From Tillandsia leiboldiana (Eukaryota; Streptophyta; Magnoliopsida; Poales; Bromeliaceae), in the NCBI GenBank assembly GCA_029204045.2, contig CM055063.1:42503562-42567561 (forward strand): 64,000 bases of DNA. The letters run 5' to 3'. Below the pieces are notes generated by a model, which was not told the origin of the DNA, searched no databases, and was given only the letters and a program-made list of their open reading frames with translations. The translations under genes were made by a program, and so were the position numbers. This document shows, piece after piece, positions 35,701 to 45,440 of this stretch; the first letter of the stretch is position 1, and every line of letters starts with the position of its first letter.

Positions 35701-38700
35701 GGTTTTTCTTTGGCTGCTCCGGCGACGGGAAGGCAGTGGCGCTCGGCAACTATGGGAGATGGTGGAGGCACGTCGGTTACAAGAGGAGAGGGCGGCAGAG
35801 GGTGGCTAGGTTTAGGGCATCCAAGGATCACCCGTACCGTATATATTGCATAAATGCACAATTACAAAAAGGTCCCTCCACACTCGCTATTTGGACTAAA
35901 GTCCTTTAGTAAAAATACTCCTCTTACAGTTTAGTCCCTCACCTGTAATTGGCACGCTTTCCGGAGCATAGAGTATTGGGTTTTTCTGCAAAATACCACA
36001 ATTTTCATCGTATTTCATGCTTTTCGAGGGGTTTCGGTCGTCGAAACGAAAAATGGATTTCGCCACGACGTCCAGCACGTCGAAATCTAAAAGGTAGTGA
36101 TTTCTGATTTTCGAGAAACTGTCCGGATAAAATCTCGGTCCATAAAATACTATTCCGGAATACAGTTCTCGCGCTTTTCGAGACTCTAGGGTCGTCAAAC
36201 GGAGATTCCGTCAGCGCCATTGCGTCCAGAACGCCGAAACCGTTTGAAACGACTACCTGAAGTTCTATGATCGGTTTCCAGACAGTGAATTAGTCAACGT
36301 TGTATCCGTCGGGGTTCCGCTAACTAGGGTTACTGTTCACCTACAGTAACAACTTAATTTACACTGTGCACAGAGCACTGTTACATTGGTCGCGGTTATT
36401 TGCTCGCTTCTTTATCGATTTCTGGAAGATCCGACCGTCGAATCGAAAAGTGCTGAATATGAATCTCGTTCAGTTCGACGAGACGATCGCAACGGTCAAT
36501 TCGGATTTCCAAGATCATGTCCGGATTGAAAAATAGCCTTTTTGCCTCGTAAATCGTGCAACTTGCACACTGGCGATTGACCATATAGGCCAACAGGGGT
36601 CTTTTGAATTCAAAACCAGATCAAAATTCACTTTTAGACTATTTATTAAAAATAAGATATTTCGAGTTTCTACAGTACGGCTTGTTGGGTTCGAAATTGA
36701 ACCATGAAGCCGCCGCCGGCATTCCGGTCATCCCCGGCCGGGAAGGTCTGCTCGGGAAGCTTCATGTGGTCCAGTAGATAAACTCCATCCATGTTGGAGG
36801 GCTCCAAAATGCCTCTGTTGAAATTCACCATTAGAGGTGAAAAGCTCCAACCGAGCTTTTGCTCCTCCGCTGCCACCGCCGTGCCCTGTCGCCGGGCACG
36901 GGTCCAGGTAGGTTTACTTTGAGTTTTGGGGAGGTTTTGTGCAAGTAGATTGGTCCCAGAGCTTCTGGTTGAGTGATCACGATTTTCAATGTTTGAGGTC
37001 ATCTTCAACCTCTAGCTCCGGCCAACCTGAGGCTTGCAGCTTGCTCCAAAATGGGGGGAGTTGATCAGTAACCTTAGTAGAATCTGATGCTCCATGTTAT
37101 TTGCCCTCTGGTCCAGTATTTGCAGAGAACTAAGCTTGAGAATGTTGTATGTGGTTGATAACAAATTGTGCACACTAGGTGTTTGATTAAATGCCTCAAT
37201 GAGAATTTAAATGGAATTAGCTTTCGAGTTAAATATGAAAGTTGCTCAAAAATGTCCCCTGAGCTTGATGCTCACTTCGTATCAATCTGGATCTGTGTGG
37301 ACAAGTGGTTGGTGCATTGTGAATTTGTGTGTGTACAAGGGCTTGGTTCTGGTTGAACCAGCAGACCTGGGCTGCATCTAGGGCAAGCCCTGGGGTCCTG
37401 GCACTATCCAGAGACTTTTTGATTCTTGGAGTTTTGTCTGAAATTGTGTAGATTCGAAGTTATGTTAAAACCAAGCCTTAATTCAATAATTGCTTAAAAA
37501 CAGTGTTAGGGTCTGTTTGAAATATTGTAACAGTGTACTCCTGGCTAATTTGGGGTCACTGGACGCGATGCTCGCGTTAAAAATAAGTTTTGATGAGCCA
37601 AAGAAACAAAAATGCATTTAGGCTAGGTTAGAGAAGTATATTATGGCCCGAAGTTTTCCTCGGGTTTCGTGCTACTGCAAATGGGTGAGCACGGTGTTCA
37701 GAAAGATAAATGTCACCTGCTGGAAGTGACGGTTCGTGAAAATTAAATTCAAGTTGAAAGAACGAGCGAAAACAGTGCTCCAATGGCACTAAAAGTGCAA
37801 TTTTCGGAAACCCTAGGGGTCTAAATGCAGAAATGACATTGTATAAAGTTAAAAACAGTATGTTGGTCTAGATGTTGTTGTTAAACATTGTTAAAAGATT
37901 TAAGTTGATTGGGATAGTTTAGGTTAAGTTAGAATTAAACTAAGTTCCTGAACTATGTTTGATTCAGGTTGATTCAGTTGACTCTGATTCTGAGCATACA
38001 GTCGATTTGGTTTAGTCGCCTGCGATTTATCAGGTGGGTTTATCTTCGGTCCGGGCTTATCATTTCGGCCCTCTGGGGTACAGTATTAGTTGGACCCCTG
38101 TTTTTGAAGCTTAGTTTCTACTTTGAGCATATCCTTTTCGTTGATGCTTTATGCCTGAGTAATGACCTCTATTTATCCGTTGCAAAGTATAATTGATTCT
38201 AGATGATGCTTTCATATTTGATATCCTTATTCTGGACATTGCCATACCTGTTGGTTATCATTAGATGTATAGCCTGTTTATCTGTTGATCTTCGATACAC
38301 TGCTAGACGCATAGTTTTAATTAAATTACTTTTTACCGAACATCGTTGGGTCGCCTGAGTCTGTTCTTGTTTGATAGGACAAAGGCACTGCTTTTCGAAG
38401 TTTGGATCTAAATCCTGTTTTAAAAATGATTTTACAAAAAAATGTGTGTTTAGTAGTGTATGGTTGGTTTGGTTGCTAGATTGATGATCAGTTGTTTCCT
38501 GAGTATCATGACTTGATTTCTGGATAATGTCATATCTACATTATTGATTCTTATTCCATAGTTGCTGTTGTTGATATTTCATTGAGTTGAGATTTGTTGT
38601 TGTTTCTGCATTGAGTTGAGATTCAGTTGATTCCGATATTGCATCCCAGTGGGGATTTCCCGGCTTGTAGCCGATATATTGTTGATATTCCGATATGCAT

Positions 38701-39529
38701 GATTGATCCTGATCGATAGATGTTGACTGATGACTCCCTGTTGGGATCTCGGCACGTTGCCGACTACCCGGTCACTAGACCGTGAGATTGATCATTACGA
38801 CTTGCCACGCATCGCTGTACTTCACGAACATTGTAAGACCTGACTTTTTCGTGACCCTCCCCGTTACCCCTTTTTCTTCGACTGCCCGACTGAGGGACAA
38901 TTTTTGGTGTTTTTCCGGAGAATCCGTCGGGGCTCGCGGACATTTTTAGGCCGAAGGGCTCGCGAAATGGAGAACGGGGGCGCGATCGGTTTCAGATTCC
39001 GACTCCCGGTTCACCCGGAATAATTTTCCGAAGTTCGGTCCCCACTTAGGCTCCCCGGGATCCGTGCGGACGATCGGCACGTTTCTCGAGGTAATTATAG
39101 CTGCTGGATCTGTCCCTATTGATTAATTATTCTCTTACCCTTTGAGGGACCTAGGGTTTTAGGTGTTCCCTCCTAGGTCCCTTCGTTCGGCGGCTAGGGT
39201 TTTCCTTTAAGAGTCATCACGAGAGGGAAAAAGAGAGAGGGAAGGACGGCTAGGGTTTCTCTTTAAGAGACACCACGAGAGGGAAAAAGAGGAGAATAAA
39301 ACGGGGACCCAACCCTTTTTCGCTCTTGTACGACCGACGGCGGGGCTTTCGAGGAAAGGACGGAGGTTCTTGCTCGCGGGATCAACCGGGCAACGTTAGG
39401 ACGATCCTCTTCCTCTCTTTTCCGGCGGATCAAAGGTGAGTTTTTATTAGTTTTGTGGTGTAGGCGTTTCGGGGGGTGGGGTCTTCACGGGGAACACCGC
39501 CGCCGCCGCCGGACCGGCCGCGGGCGGGG

Positions 39530-41000
39530 CGCCGCGCGGCGCTTGGTGCCGCGCGGGGCCGCCCCGCACCACGGGCGAGGCACCCGCGCGGCGCTTGGCC
39601 GCGCGGGGCCGGCCGCAGGTGGGGCGCCCGCGCGGGCTGGTGCCGCGCGGGGTCGCCCCCGCACCGCGGGCGAGGCACCCGCGCGGCGCCTGGCCGCGCG
39701 GGGCCGCCCGCAGGTGGGGCGCCCGCGCGGGATGGTGCCGCGCGGGGTCGCCCCCGCACCGCGGGCGAGGCACCCGCGCGGCGGCTGGCCGCGCGGGGCC
39801 GCCCGCAGGTGGGGCGCCCGCGCGGGCTGGTGCCGCGCGGGGTCGCCCCCGCACCGCGGGCGAGGCACCCGCGCGGCGCTTGGCCGCGCGGGGCCGCCCG
39901 CAGGTGGGGCGCCCGCGCGGACTGGTGCCGGCGCGGGGTCGCCCCCGCACCGCGGGCGAGGCACCCGCGCGGCGCTTGGCCGCGCGGGGCCGCCCGCAGG
40001 TGGGGGCGCCCGCGCGGGCTGGTGCCGGCGCGGGGTCGCCCACCGCACCGCGGGCGAGGCACCCGCGCGGCGCTTGGCCGCGCGGGGCCGCCCGCAGGTG
40101 GGGCGCCCGCGCGGACTGGCGCCGCGCGGGGTCGCCCCCGCACCGCGGGCGAGGCACCCGCGCGGCGCTTGGCCGCGCGGGGCCGCCCGCAGGTGGGGGC
40201 GCCCGCGCGGGCTGGTGGCCGCGCGGGGTCACCCCCGCACCGCGGGCGAGGCACCCGCGCGGCGCTTGGCCGCGCGGGGCCGCCCGCAGGTGGGGGCGCC
40301 CGCGCGGACCGGTGCCGCGCGGGGTCGCCCCCGCACCGCGGGCGAGGCACCCGCGCGGCGCTTGGCCGCGCGGGGCCGCCCGCAGGTGGGGGCGCCCGCG
40401 CGGGCTGGTGCCGCGCGGGGGTCACCCCCGCACCGCGGGCGAGGCACCCGCGCGGCGCTTGGCCGCGCGGGGCCGCCCGCAGGTGGGGGCGCCCGCGCGG
40501 CTGGTGCCGCGCGGGGTCGCCCCCGCACCGCGGGCGAGGCACCCGCGCGGCGCTTGGCCGCGCGGGGCCGCCCGCAGGTGGGGCGCCCGCGCGGGCTGGT
40601 GCCAGCGCGGGGTCGTCCCCGCACCCGCGGGCGGGGCACCGCGCGGCGCTTGGCCGCGCGGGGGGCCGCCCGCAGGTGGGGGCGCCCGCGCGGGCTGGTG
40701 CCGCGCAGGGTCGCCGCCGCACCGCGGGCGAGGCACCCGCGCGGCGCTTGGCCGCGCGGGGCCGCCCGCAGGTGGGGCGCCCGCGCGGGCTGGTGCCGCG
40801 CGGGGTCGCCCCCGCACCGCGGGCAGCGCGCTCGCGCGGCGTTTGGCCGCGCAGGGCCGCTCGCAGGTGGGGCGCCCGCGCGGGCTGGGGCCGCGCGGGT
40901 CGCCCCCGCACCACGGGCAACGCACTCGCGCGGCGCTTGGCCGCGCGGGGCCGCCGCAGGAGGGGCGCCCGCGCTGGCTGGGGCCACGCGATGCTGTGCC
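39530..41000 (+). repeat. GC-rich ~95-bp minisatellite in 5' LTR D
   Basis: About 15 units of 94-97 bp. Each contains CCGCAGGTGGGGCGCCCGC, CTGGTGCCGCGCGGGGTCGC and CCGCACCGCGGGCGAGGCAC. The array has almost no A or T, so all six frames stay open for hundreds of codons. These long alanine-, arginine- and proline-rich ORFs are composition artefacts. Edge units are more diverged than middle ones. Confidence 0.93.
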
Positions 41001-41225
41001 CGGGCGGAGTGCGCGCCGCACGGGCCAGTGCCGGGCGGGGAACTCCGCCGCACATGGGTGGGAGTCGGTGTGAGTGTCGGATCCTTAGTCTTGACTTGCC
41101 CTTATTCCTTCAGGAGTGCAGGACATTGTTGGCGACGGGCGCACGATCACGGACGTACCGAACGCCGGACGACGCACGCAAAAGGTGGGTAAATTCGCCG
41201 AGGTTAATTGGGTAAGGGCGGACAT

Positions 41226-41480
41226 GAGCAAAGGTGTTTCTCTCTAAGTTGCTCCTCGTGAGCAAAGGTGGGTTTCTCTCTAAGTTGCTCCTCGTGAGCA
41301 AAGGTGGGTTTCTCTCTAAGTTGCTCCTCGTGAGCAAAGGTGGGTTTTCTCTCTAAGATGCTCTTCGTGAGCGAAGGTGTGTTCCACTTCAAGTTGCTCA
41401 CAATGAGCAACGGTGTTTTCCTCCTTAAGATTTCCTCATGAGCAAAGGTGTTCACCCTTCTGGTTGTCCTTATGAGCAAC
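41226..41480 (+). repeat. 36-bp tandem repeat in 5' LTR D
   Basis: Four near-identical units of GAGCAAAGGTGGGTTTCTCT followed by CTAAGTTGCTCCTCGT, then three or four diverged ones. The 3' LTR has one more exact unit. Confidence 0.9.
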
Positions 41481-41546
41481 GCTGACCCCGAATCTTATTC
41501 TATTCGCTTTATCATCTGAGGCTCAAGTTTTACTACACGCACACCA

Positions 41547-41562
41547 GCGGTTTGGCCACCGC
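41547..41562 (+). other. GCGGT/ACCGC hairpin with TTGGCC loop, 5' LTR D
   Basis: A 5-bp stem and 6-nt loop, 10 bp before the CCGG palindrome. Confidence 0.55.
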
Positions 41563-41571
41563 AAGGGTGTG

Positions 41572-41585
41572 CTTTTCCGGAAAAG
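41572..41585. promoter_or_regulatory. CTTTTCCGGAAAAG palindrome, 5' LTR D
   Basis: A perfect 14-bp palindrome followed by TGGT, repeated at 48232-48245. It has the same form as in LTR B. Confidence 0.6.
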
Positions 41586-42441
41586 TGGTACGTTGACCCG
41601 TGTACCCCACGCGGAGGTGGCGTTAGGGATGGGGGCCCTCATGGGTGGAGGGTGTGAGCGGTGACGCCGAGGTTGGTGCTCGGCGGCCGAGGCAGGTGCT
41701 CGGCGGAGAGGGGAGAGGCACCGGGGTAGGGGCCCGGTGCGGTGTCCGGGGAGGGTGCCCGGTTTATGTTTGGTGCAGGTTGTGATCATTGTTGACGGTT
41801 TATGGGAGGGGGGTGACAGTTGCTCTGGTTACAGTGGTTTGTTTTATTATAGTATTCTTGCTCATTATGTTTATTTCTAGTCACTGACTTCCCACTCCGT
41901 GACAGGTTCGTCCAGGGGCGAGTGCTGGGGCGTCGGTGAGGACGTTAGGGTGCTGATCTGATTTTTGGGTGACTTCAGATACAGTGACTCTTCTTTCCCT
42001 TTTCTTTTATTATTCATGGTAGCTAGTTGTGGATTGCGACACCCCCGTGGGGTCGAAGTGGATGTTGCCTTTCCTTTCCTTTTTGAATAATTGAATGAAC
42101 ACTACGTTCTCTCTTACTTGGCCGTTTTGAACGATGAAAAACAAAGAAAACCGTTTGCGAAAACTATTTCTAAAACGTGGGTGTCGTGTGGGCACCGAGC
42201 TTTATAAACCTTGTGGGATTTATGTGTTTGCGAACTGTTTTCACAAACGAGGGCATCATGTGGATGCTGCTTTCAAAACCTTGTGACTATTTATCCTTTC
42301 AAAACACCGGCCTCTATACTCTAAGTGAATGCTAGAATGTCATGTGAATTGTTTGGTTGTATGTGTACGAGACCCCAACTGATGTGGTTAGAGATTGTAT
42401 GTACTACGCCTTGTGAGACACTTTGTAGCCGAGACGCCGTG

Positions 42442-42488
42442 CATATACAAAGGGGCCTCTGCCCATTTGCAGAGCGAATTTGTGTATG
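42442..42488 (+). other. Conserved LTR-end hairpin, 5' LTR D
   Basis: Outer stem CATATACAAA/TTTGTGTATG (42442-42451 with 42479-42488; one U-G wobble) and inner stem CTCTGC/GCAGAG (42457-42462 with 42469-42474), loop CCATTT. GCGGCGGGCCTG follows. Repeated 6660 bp on in the 3' LTR. Confidence 0.75.
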
Positions 42489-42609
42489 CGGCGGGCCTGT
42501 GCACGCGCCGGGGAGTAATGTTTTACAAAAAAAAATATATGGCTGATTCAGGGGCATCGGTGGCTCCTCTTCCGCGCAATTCGTACCCCCGGGGCGTGAC
42601 AGATTAAGA

Positions 42610-42620
42610 TGGTATCAGAG
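42610..42620 (+). other. Primer-binding site, initiator Met tRNA (element D)
   Basis: TGGTATCAGAG, 8 nt after the 5' LTR end at 42601. Confidence 0.92.
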
Positions 42621-42770
42621 AGGTAAACTCTAACCACAACAGTCGGGGCCTAACATCCACGGGCGCAATACTCTGGCTGCTGAGTAATAAAGTGAACACG
42701 GGATAAATAAATAGAACACGAGTGTACGTGGGGGAGGGTAGAGATTTAGTAGAACCCTTTAGGAGCCGGG

Positions 42771-43535
42771 TTGCCTTGTCAGTTATGTCTCTATGTTTGT
42801 GATGATCGGTATGCTTTCATTATGTACGCAGATACAATAGCAGTCCAACACAGTGAGCGACGACCGACGGAAATGGACGCCGCAGCCGGAGCGAACCGCT
42901 TGCTGCGCAACCAACTGCGCGATGTGGCAGGACAGCTACTGACTCTCACGGAGCGTCTGTGCATGCTGACGCGGGACCTTGAGAGCGTTGACCACTTCCA
43001 GCACGGCCCATGGGACGGTACCCCTCGCGGGATGCCACCGGCGGGATTTCCCACCTATCACGATGCAGTTAGTTTGGCCATGCGTGCGGAGCAAGAGTAC
43101 GCCCGGCAAGGGTGCCCCTACCCTGACCCGGCGGAGGACCCCTATCTGGCGAGCCGCGCGACCAAACGTCCGAAGGTAGAACCGGAGTCTGGACCGGTGA
43201 AGAAGGAGGGGCCCGGCCCATCGAAGCCGTGCGTCATTTGTGGCGGCGCACATCGAATGATGGGCTGCCCCTGGCGGGATGATCACTGTTTCCGGTGTGG
43301 TAGACCGGGTCACACGCGTTACACGTGCCCCCAGAAGCCAGGCGTCACTAGGCCCCCGGCGCCGGGACCTTCGAAGCAGAGAAAGCCGCCACCCCCGCCT
43401 TGCAGGGGAGCCCCAAACCAAGGTACCGGGCGAACCAACACCTGGAAAATGCAAGGAAGGGTGGGCGGGTACCAACAGGGACCCCGGAGTCGCTACAAGG
43501 GCCCTGCGTCATCTGCGGAAAGGCGCATCGAGTGA
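42771..43535 (+). CDS. gag-like ORF with zinc knuckles (element D)
   Basis: An ORF of 254 codons, 170 nt downstream of the 5' LTR. Gag packages retrotransposon RNA and forms the particle. Residues 154-166 form a knuckle of variant spacing (C-x2-C-x3-H-x4-C, CVICGGAH..), and residues 173-186 form a canonical C-x2-C-x4-H-x4-C knuckle (CFRCGRPGHTRYTC). These are followed by a Pro/Lys-rich tail. A later ATG at 42873 (MDAAAGANRLL) is a more natural start, because the 34 codons before it look unlike gag. The large conserved capsid part of a gypsy gag is not recognisable between residues 35 and 150, so the ORF is probably shortened by deletion. After the stop a second knuckle pair continues in another frame. 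It could still encode a small RNA-binding protein. Confidence 0.7.
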   Translation: MPCQLCLYVCDDRYAFIMYADTIAVQHSERRPTEMDAAAGANRLLRNQLRDVAGQLLTLTERLCMLTRDLESVDHFQHGPWDGTPRGMPPAGFPTYHDAVSLAMRAEQEYARQGCPYPDPAEDPYLASRATKRPKVEPESGPVKKEGPGPSKPCVICGGAHRMMGCPWRDDHCFRCGRPGHTRYTCPQKPGVTRPPAPGPSKQRKPPPPPCRGAPNQGTGRTNTWKMQGRVGGYQQGPRSRYKGPASSAERRIE

Positions 43536-43720
43536 CGAACTGCCTCTGGAGGTACTCCCACTGCAACGGTTGCGGCAAATCAGATCACACCCGCGCTTCA
43601 TGTCCGCGAGAGCAGGCCGCTACAGCCGCAACGCCACAACGGGAGGGACGAGAGGATACCCGCGGCTCCCAACCCACAGAAGGACCGACCCGACGGCTCG
43701 CCGTCGGCGGACTCGTATGA
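43505..43720 (+). pseudogene. Second zinc-knuckle pair of gag, different frame
   Basis: In frame 2, CVICGKAH (43505 on) and CNGCGKSDHTRASC (43562-43603) repeat the knuckle pair of the gag ORF with the same linker length and shared residues. It is either an ancient internal duplication or a second half cut off by a frameshift near 43450-43500. The reading frame stops at about 43718. I see no protease motif downstream. Confidence 0.6.
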
Positions 43721-44290
43721 TACCAGGACCCTGCCCAACCACGCAGTGCGGCGCTGGCCCAGGGGTTGCGGGAGGGCTACCCCAGCCGCCCCAGCAGACG
43801 GAGCAACGTCCCGAACCGAGTGACGACAGGTAATACTTGAACTACTTCTTTTTAGTTGGGGACATCCGTCGAACCTGAGTTATACCATCCTTTCTTCATC
43901 TGTTATGGGTTTCGGCTATGTCCCGTCGTTAGTAATAGCTTCGTTGTTTTTCTGTCCGTTTGTCCTCGGATCTTTTGGGGAGGGGCGAACGCCTTTAAGA
44001 GGGACTGCGGGAATCCGCCGTTGGCGTAGTCCGCAGATACTCCCTTCTCTTTTCGAAGATCCCTTCTTTTCTCCCATCCAAAACCAACCGGATTTGGCCT
44101 CGATCTACTTAGGCACGCACTTTTTGTTCCATCCCACTTGGGGACCATGCACTTAGTAGCAAAAAGTAAAGGGCGGAAGGCACCGGCTGGGTGCATGGCC
44201 GTTCTACTGGCGCGGGAACAGGGGAGGAGCTTGCAGCTGCGCGTTGACTGCCCGGAATTAGATGAAGCCCTGTAAAGAGCATGCACTTCC
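43721..44290 (+). other. Unrecognised internal stretch of element D
   Basis: Where protease and most of reverse transcriptase should be, I recognise nothing. Short ORFs (for example 43905-44156, 83 codons) show no domain. No active-site motif of either enzyme is visible. Deletion of about 2 kb of pol here is inferred from the missing domains. Confidence 0.6.
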
Positions 44291-44745
44291 TTGAACCGCT
44301 CGACCCGGAAGGGAGCCAAGTTCTTTTGGACGGCCCAATGCTAAGGAAAGCTGTGAAGAGCCTGAAAAGCGATTAACAAGGGCGCCCGTGCTCGCCGTAC
44401 CAACGCCCGGGGAAGACTTCGAAGTATGCTGCACTGCATCGCGAATTGGACTGGAGGAAGTACTAAGGCAGCAAGGAAGAGTCGTAGCCTATGCGACAGG
44501 GCAACTCAAGGACTACATGTAGAACTAACCGACACACGACCTGGAGTGTGCCGCAGTCGTCCTCGTCCTGAGACTGTTGAGGTACTATCTCTTCGGGGCC
44601 CACGGTAACGCACCCACGGACCACCAAAGCCTTAAGCGCCTCTCCACCCAGAAAGGGCCGAACTTACGGCAAAGAAGGTGGTTAGGACTATTGAAGGATT
44701 TCGACCTGGACACGAGACCGACTGACCAAGTGTACATCGATGAGT
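44290..44745 (+). pseudogene. RNase H remnant of pol (element D)
   Basis: Fragments spread over three frames match the end of reverse transcriptase and RNase H of Ty3/gypsy pol: a GAKFFW-like segment near 44315, a VAYATGQLKDY-like segment near 44485-44518, and, best preserved in one frame from 44577, FGAHGNAPTDHQSLKRLST and LRQRRWLGLLKDF. Frameshifts and stops interrupt it, so it cannot be translated as one protein. It breaks off abruptly after about 44715 and jumps to integrase, which marks a deletion. Confidence 0.8.
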
Positions 44746-44789
44746 TGCGGGGCTACACGGGACGCCGACACCTACTACTTCGGGCCAAG

Positions 44790-45010
44790 CTACACTTCAG
44801 CCCGGCCTATCACCTCAGATGGATGGGCAATCCGAACGGGCGATCCAGATCCTCGAGGACATACTCCGAGCATGCATACTGGTTTTGAATGGGCGGATGG
44901 TCACGCTACCTACCCCTCGTCGAGTTCGTCTACGACGTCAATTACCAGACAAGCACCCGGATGACACCGTACAAAGCATCGTACGGTAGGCGCTGCAAAC
45001 CCCCCCGATT
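44790..45010 (+). pseudogene. Integrase core, C-terminal remnant (element D)
   Basis: Broken frames encode the stretch around the TDGQSERAIQ-type motif near 44820-44850, the VEFVYD-type segment near 44923, and the YGRRCKPP-type end of the core near 44980-45000. Most of the catalytic core upstream is absent. Several frameshifts are present. Confidence 0.7.
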
Positions 45011-45159
45011 TGTTGGAACGATCAGGGGCGAAGCGAGTCGGGTTGAGAGGCTAGTTGTGCCATAGTACGTGGGACTTTTTGGGATCCCGGAGTGCGACGG
45101 CCCCGTGGCCCATCGCCTCACCCTACCACTGAATCACGACCGAGTTCCGGTCGTGTCCG

Positions 45160-45440
45160 CGCATTCATGCTTCGGAAGTATCCCCCAATCCGTCGCGAGT
45201 GCTTGACGACTCCGCAAATCAAGTTCAAAGGAAACTTGAACTACGAGGAAGAGCCGGTGCGGACCCTAGCGCGGGAGGACTGAAAAGCTACGAAGTCGGA
45301 CATTTTCCCTACGTGAAGGCGTTTTGGAGCAATCTGGAAGAACGTGAGACAACTTGGGAACCCGAATTGAGGGTGAAGGGGTGCTACCCGGACCCCCTTC
45401 GCCGCAGGCGGGAGTTAAGTTTCGGGGACGAAACTTGTTT
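45160..45440 (+). pseudogene. Integrase tail and chromodomain remnant (element D)
   Basis: Positions 45165-45283 encode a segment that starts MLRKY and ends VRTLARED, as in gypsy integrase tails. After a frame change, VKAFWSNL and TTWEPE (about 45312-45360) are the core of a chromodomain, which directs integration to heterochromatin in chromoviruses. Gene order and sequence fit the Tekay/Del group. The reading frame ends just before the 3' LTR. Confidence 0.8.

Larger units (their letters stand above)
13765..36674 (-). mobile_element. Element A: three-LTR nonautonomous retrotransposon array
   Basis: On the plus strand the order is LTR (13765-17922), internal (17923-18861), LTR (18862-22999), internal (23000-23938), LTR (23939-36674, with nested insertions). 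The outer flanks are both GTACG (13760-13764 and 36675-36679), so the whole array behaves as one insertion in LTR C2. The LTRs are 4158, 4138 and about 4160 bp after removing insertions, and the internals are both 939 bp. There is no gag or pol. The length ratio, LTR over four times the interior, is extreme. Related interior sequence in element B shows a shared nonautonomous lineage. Confidence 0.92.
23939..36674 (-). repeat. LTR A3 (~4160 bp) with Cassandra and element B nested inside
   Basis: Three LTR segments, 23939-24078, 25059-25149 and 32746-36674, join into an LTR collinear with A1 once the nested elements and one copy of each target duplication are removed. It is the 5' LTR in element sense, and its outer edge carries the GTACG duplication. 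Confidence 0.92.
38832..42601 (+). repeat. LTR D, 5' copy (3770 bp)
   Basis: Modules in order: a U3-like start with a long GC-poor stretch containing AGGGTTT motifs; the GC-rich ~95-bp array (39530-41000); the 36-bp array (41226-41480); the TTGGCC-loop hairpin (41547-41562); the CCGG palindrome (41572-41585); and the end hairpin (42442-42488). It is nearly identical to the 3' LTR. Confidence 0.93.

Noticed and set aside
13765..36674. Sets of identical small ORFs repeated about 5.1 kb apart, looking like a tandem gene family
   Set aside because: The repeats are LTRs: they have TG/CA ends, primer sites next to them, and one outer target duplication. The ORFs show no domain and no codon-like constraint by eye.
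39430..41215. Several overlapping ORFs of 200-580 codons on both strands, rich in Ala, Arg, Gly and Pro
   Set aside because: They read through the ~95-bp GC-rich array, which lacks A and T and so lacks stops in all frames. They lie inside an LTR and have no domains.
42610..42620. tRNA gene fragment
   Set aside because: It is only the complement of the tRNA 3' end next to an LTR, that is, a primer-binding site.
43905..44156. 83-codon ORF in element D
   Set aside because: No similarity to protease or reverse transcriptase could be seen. It lies where pol has been deleted.
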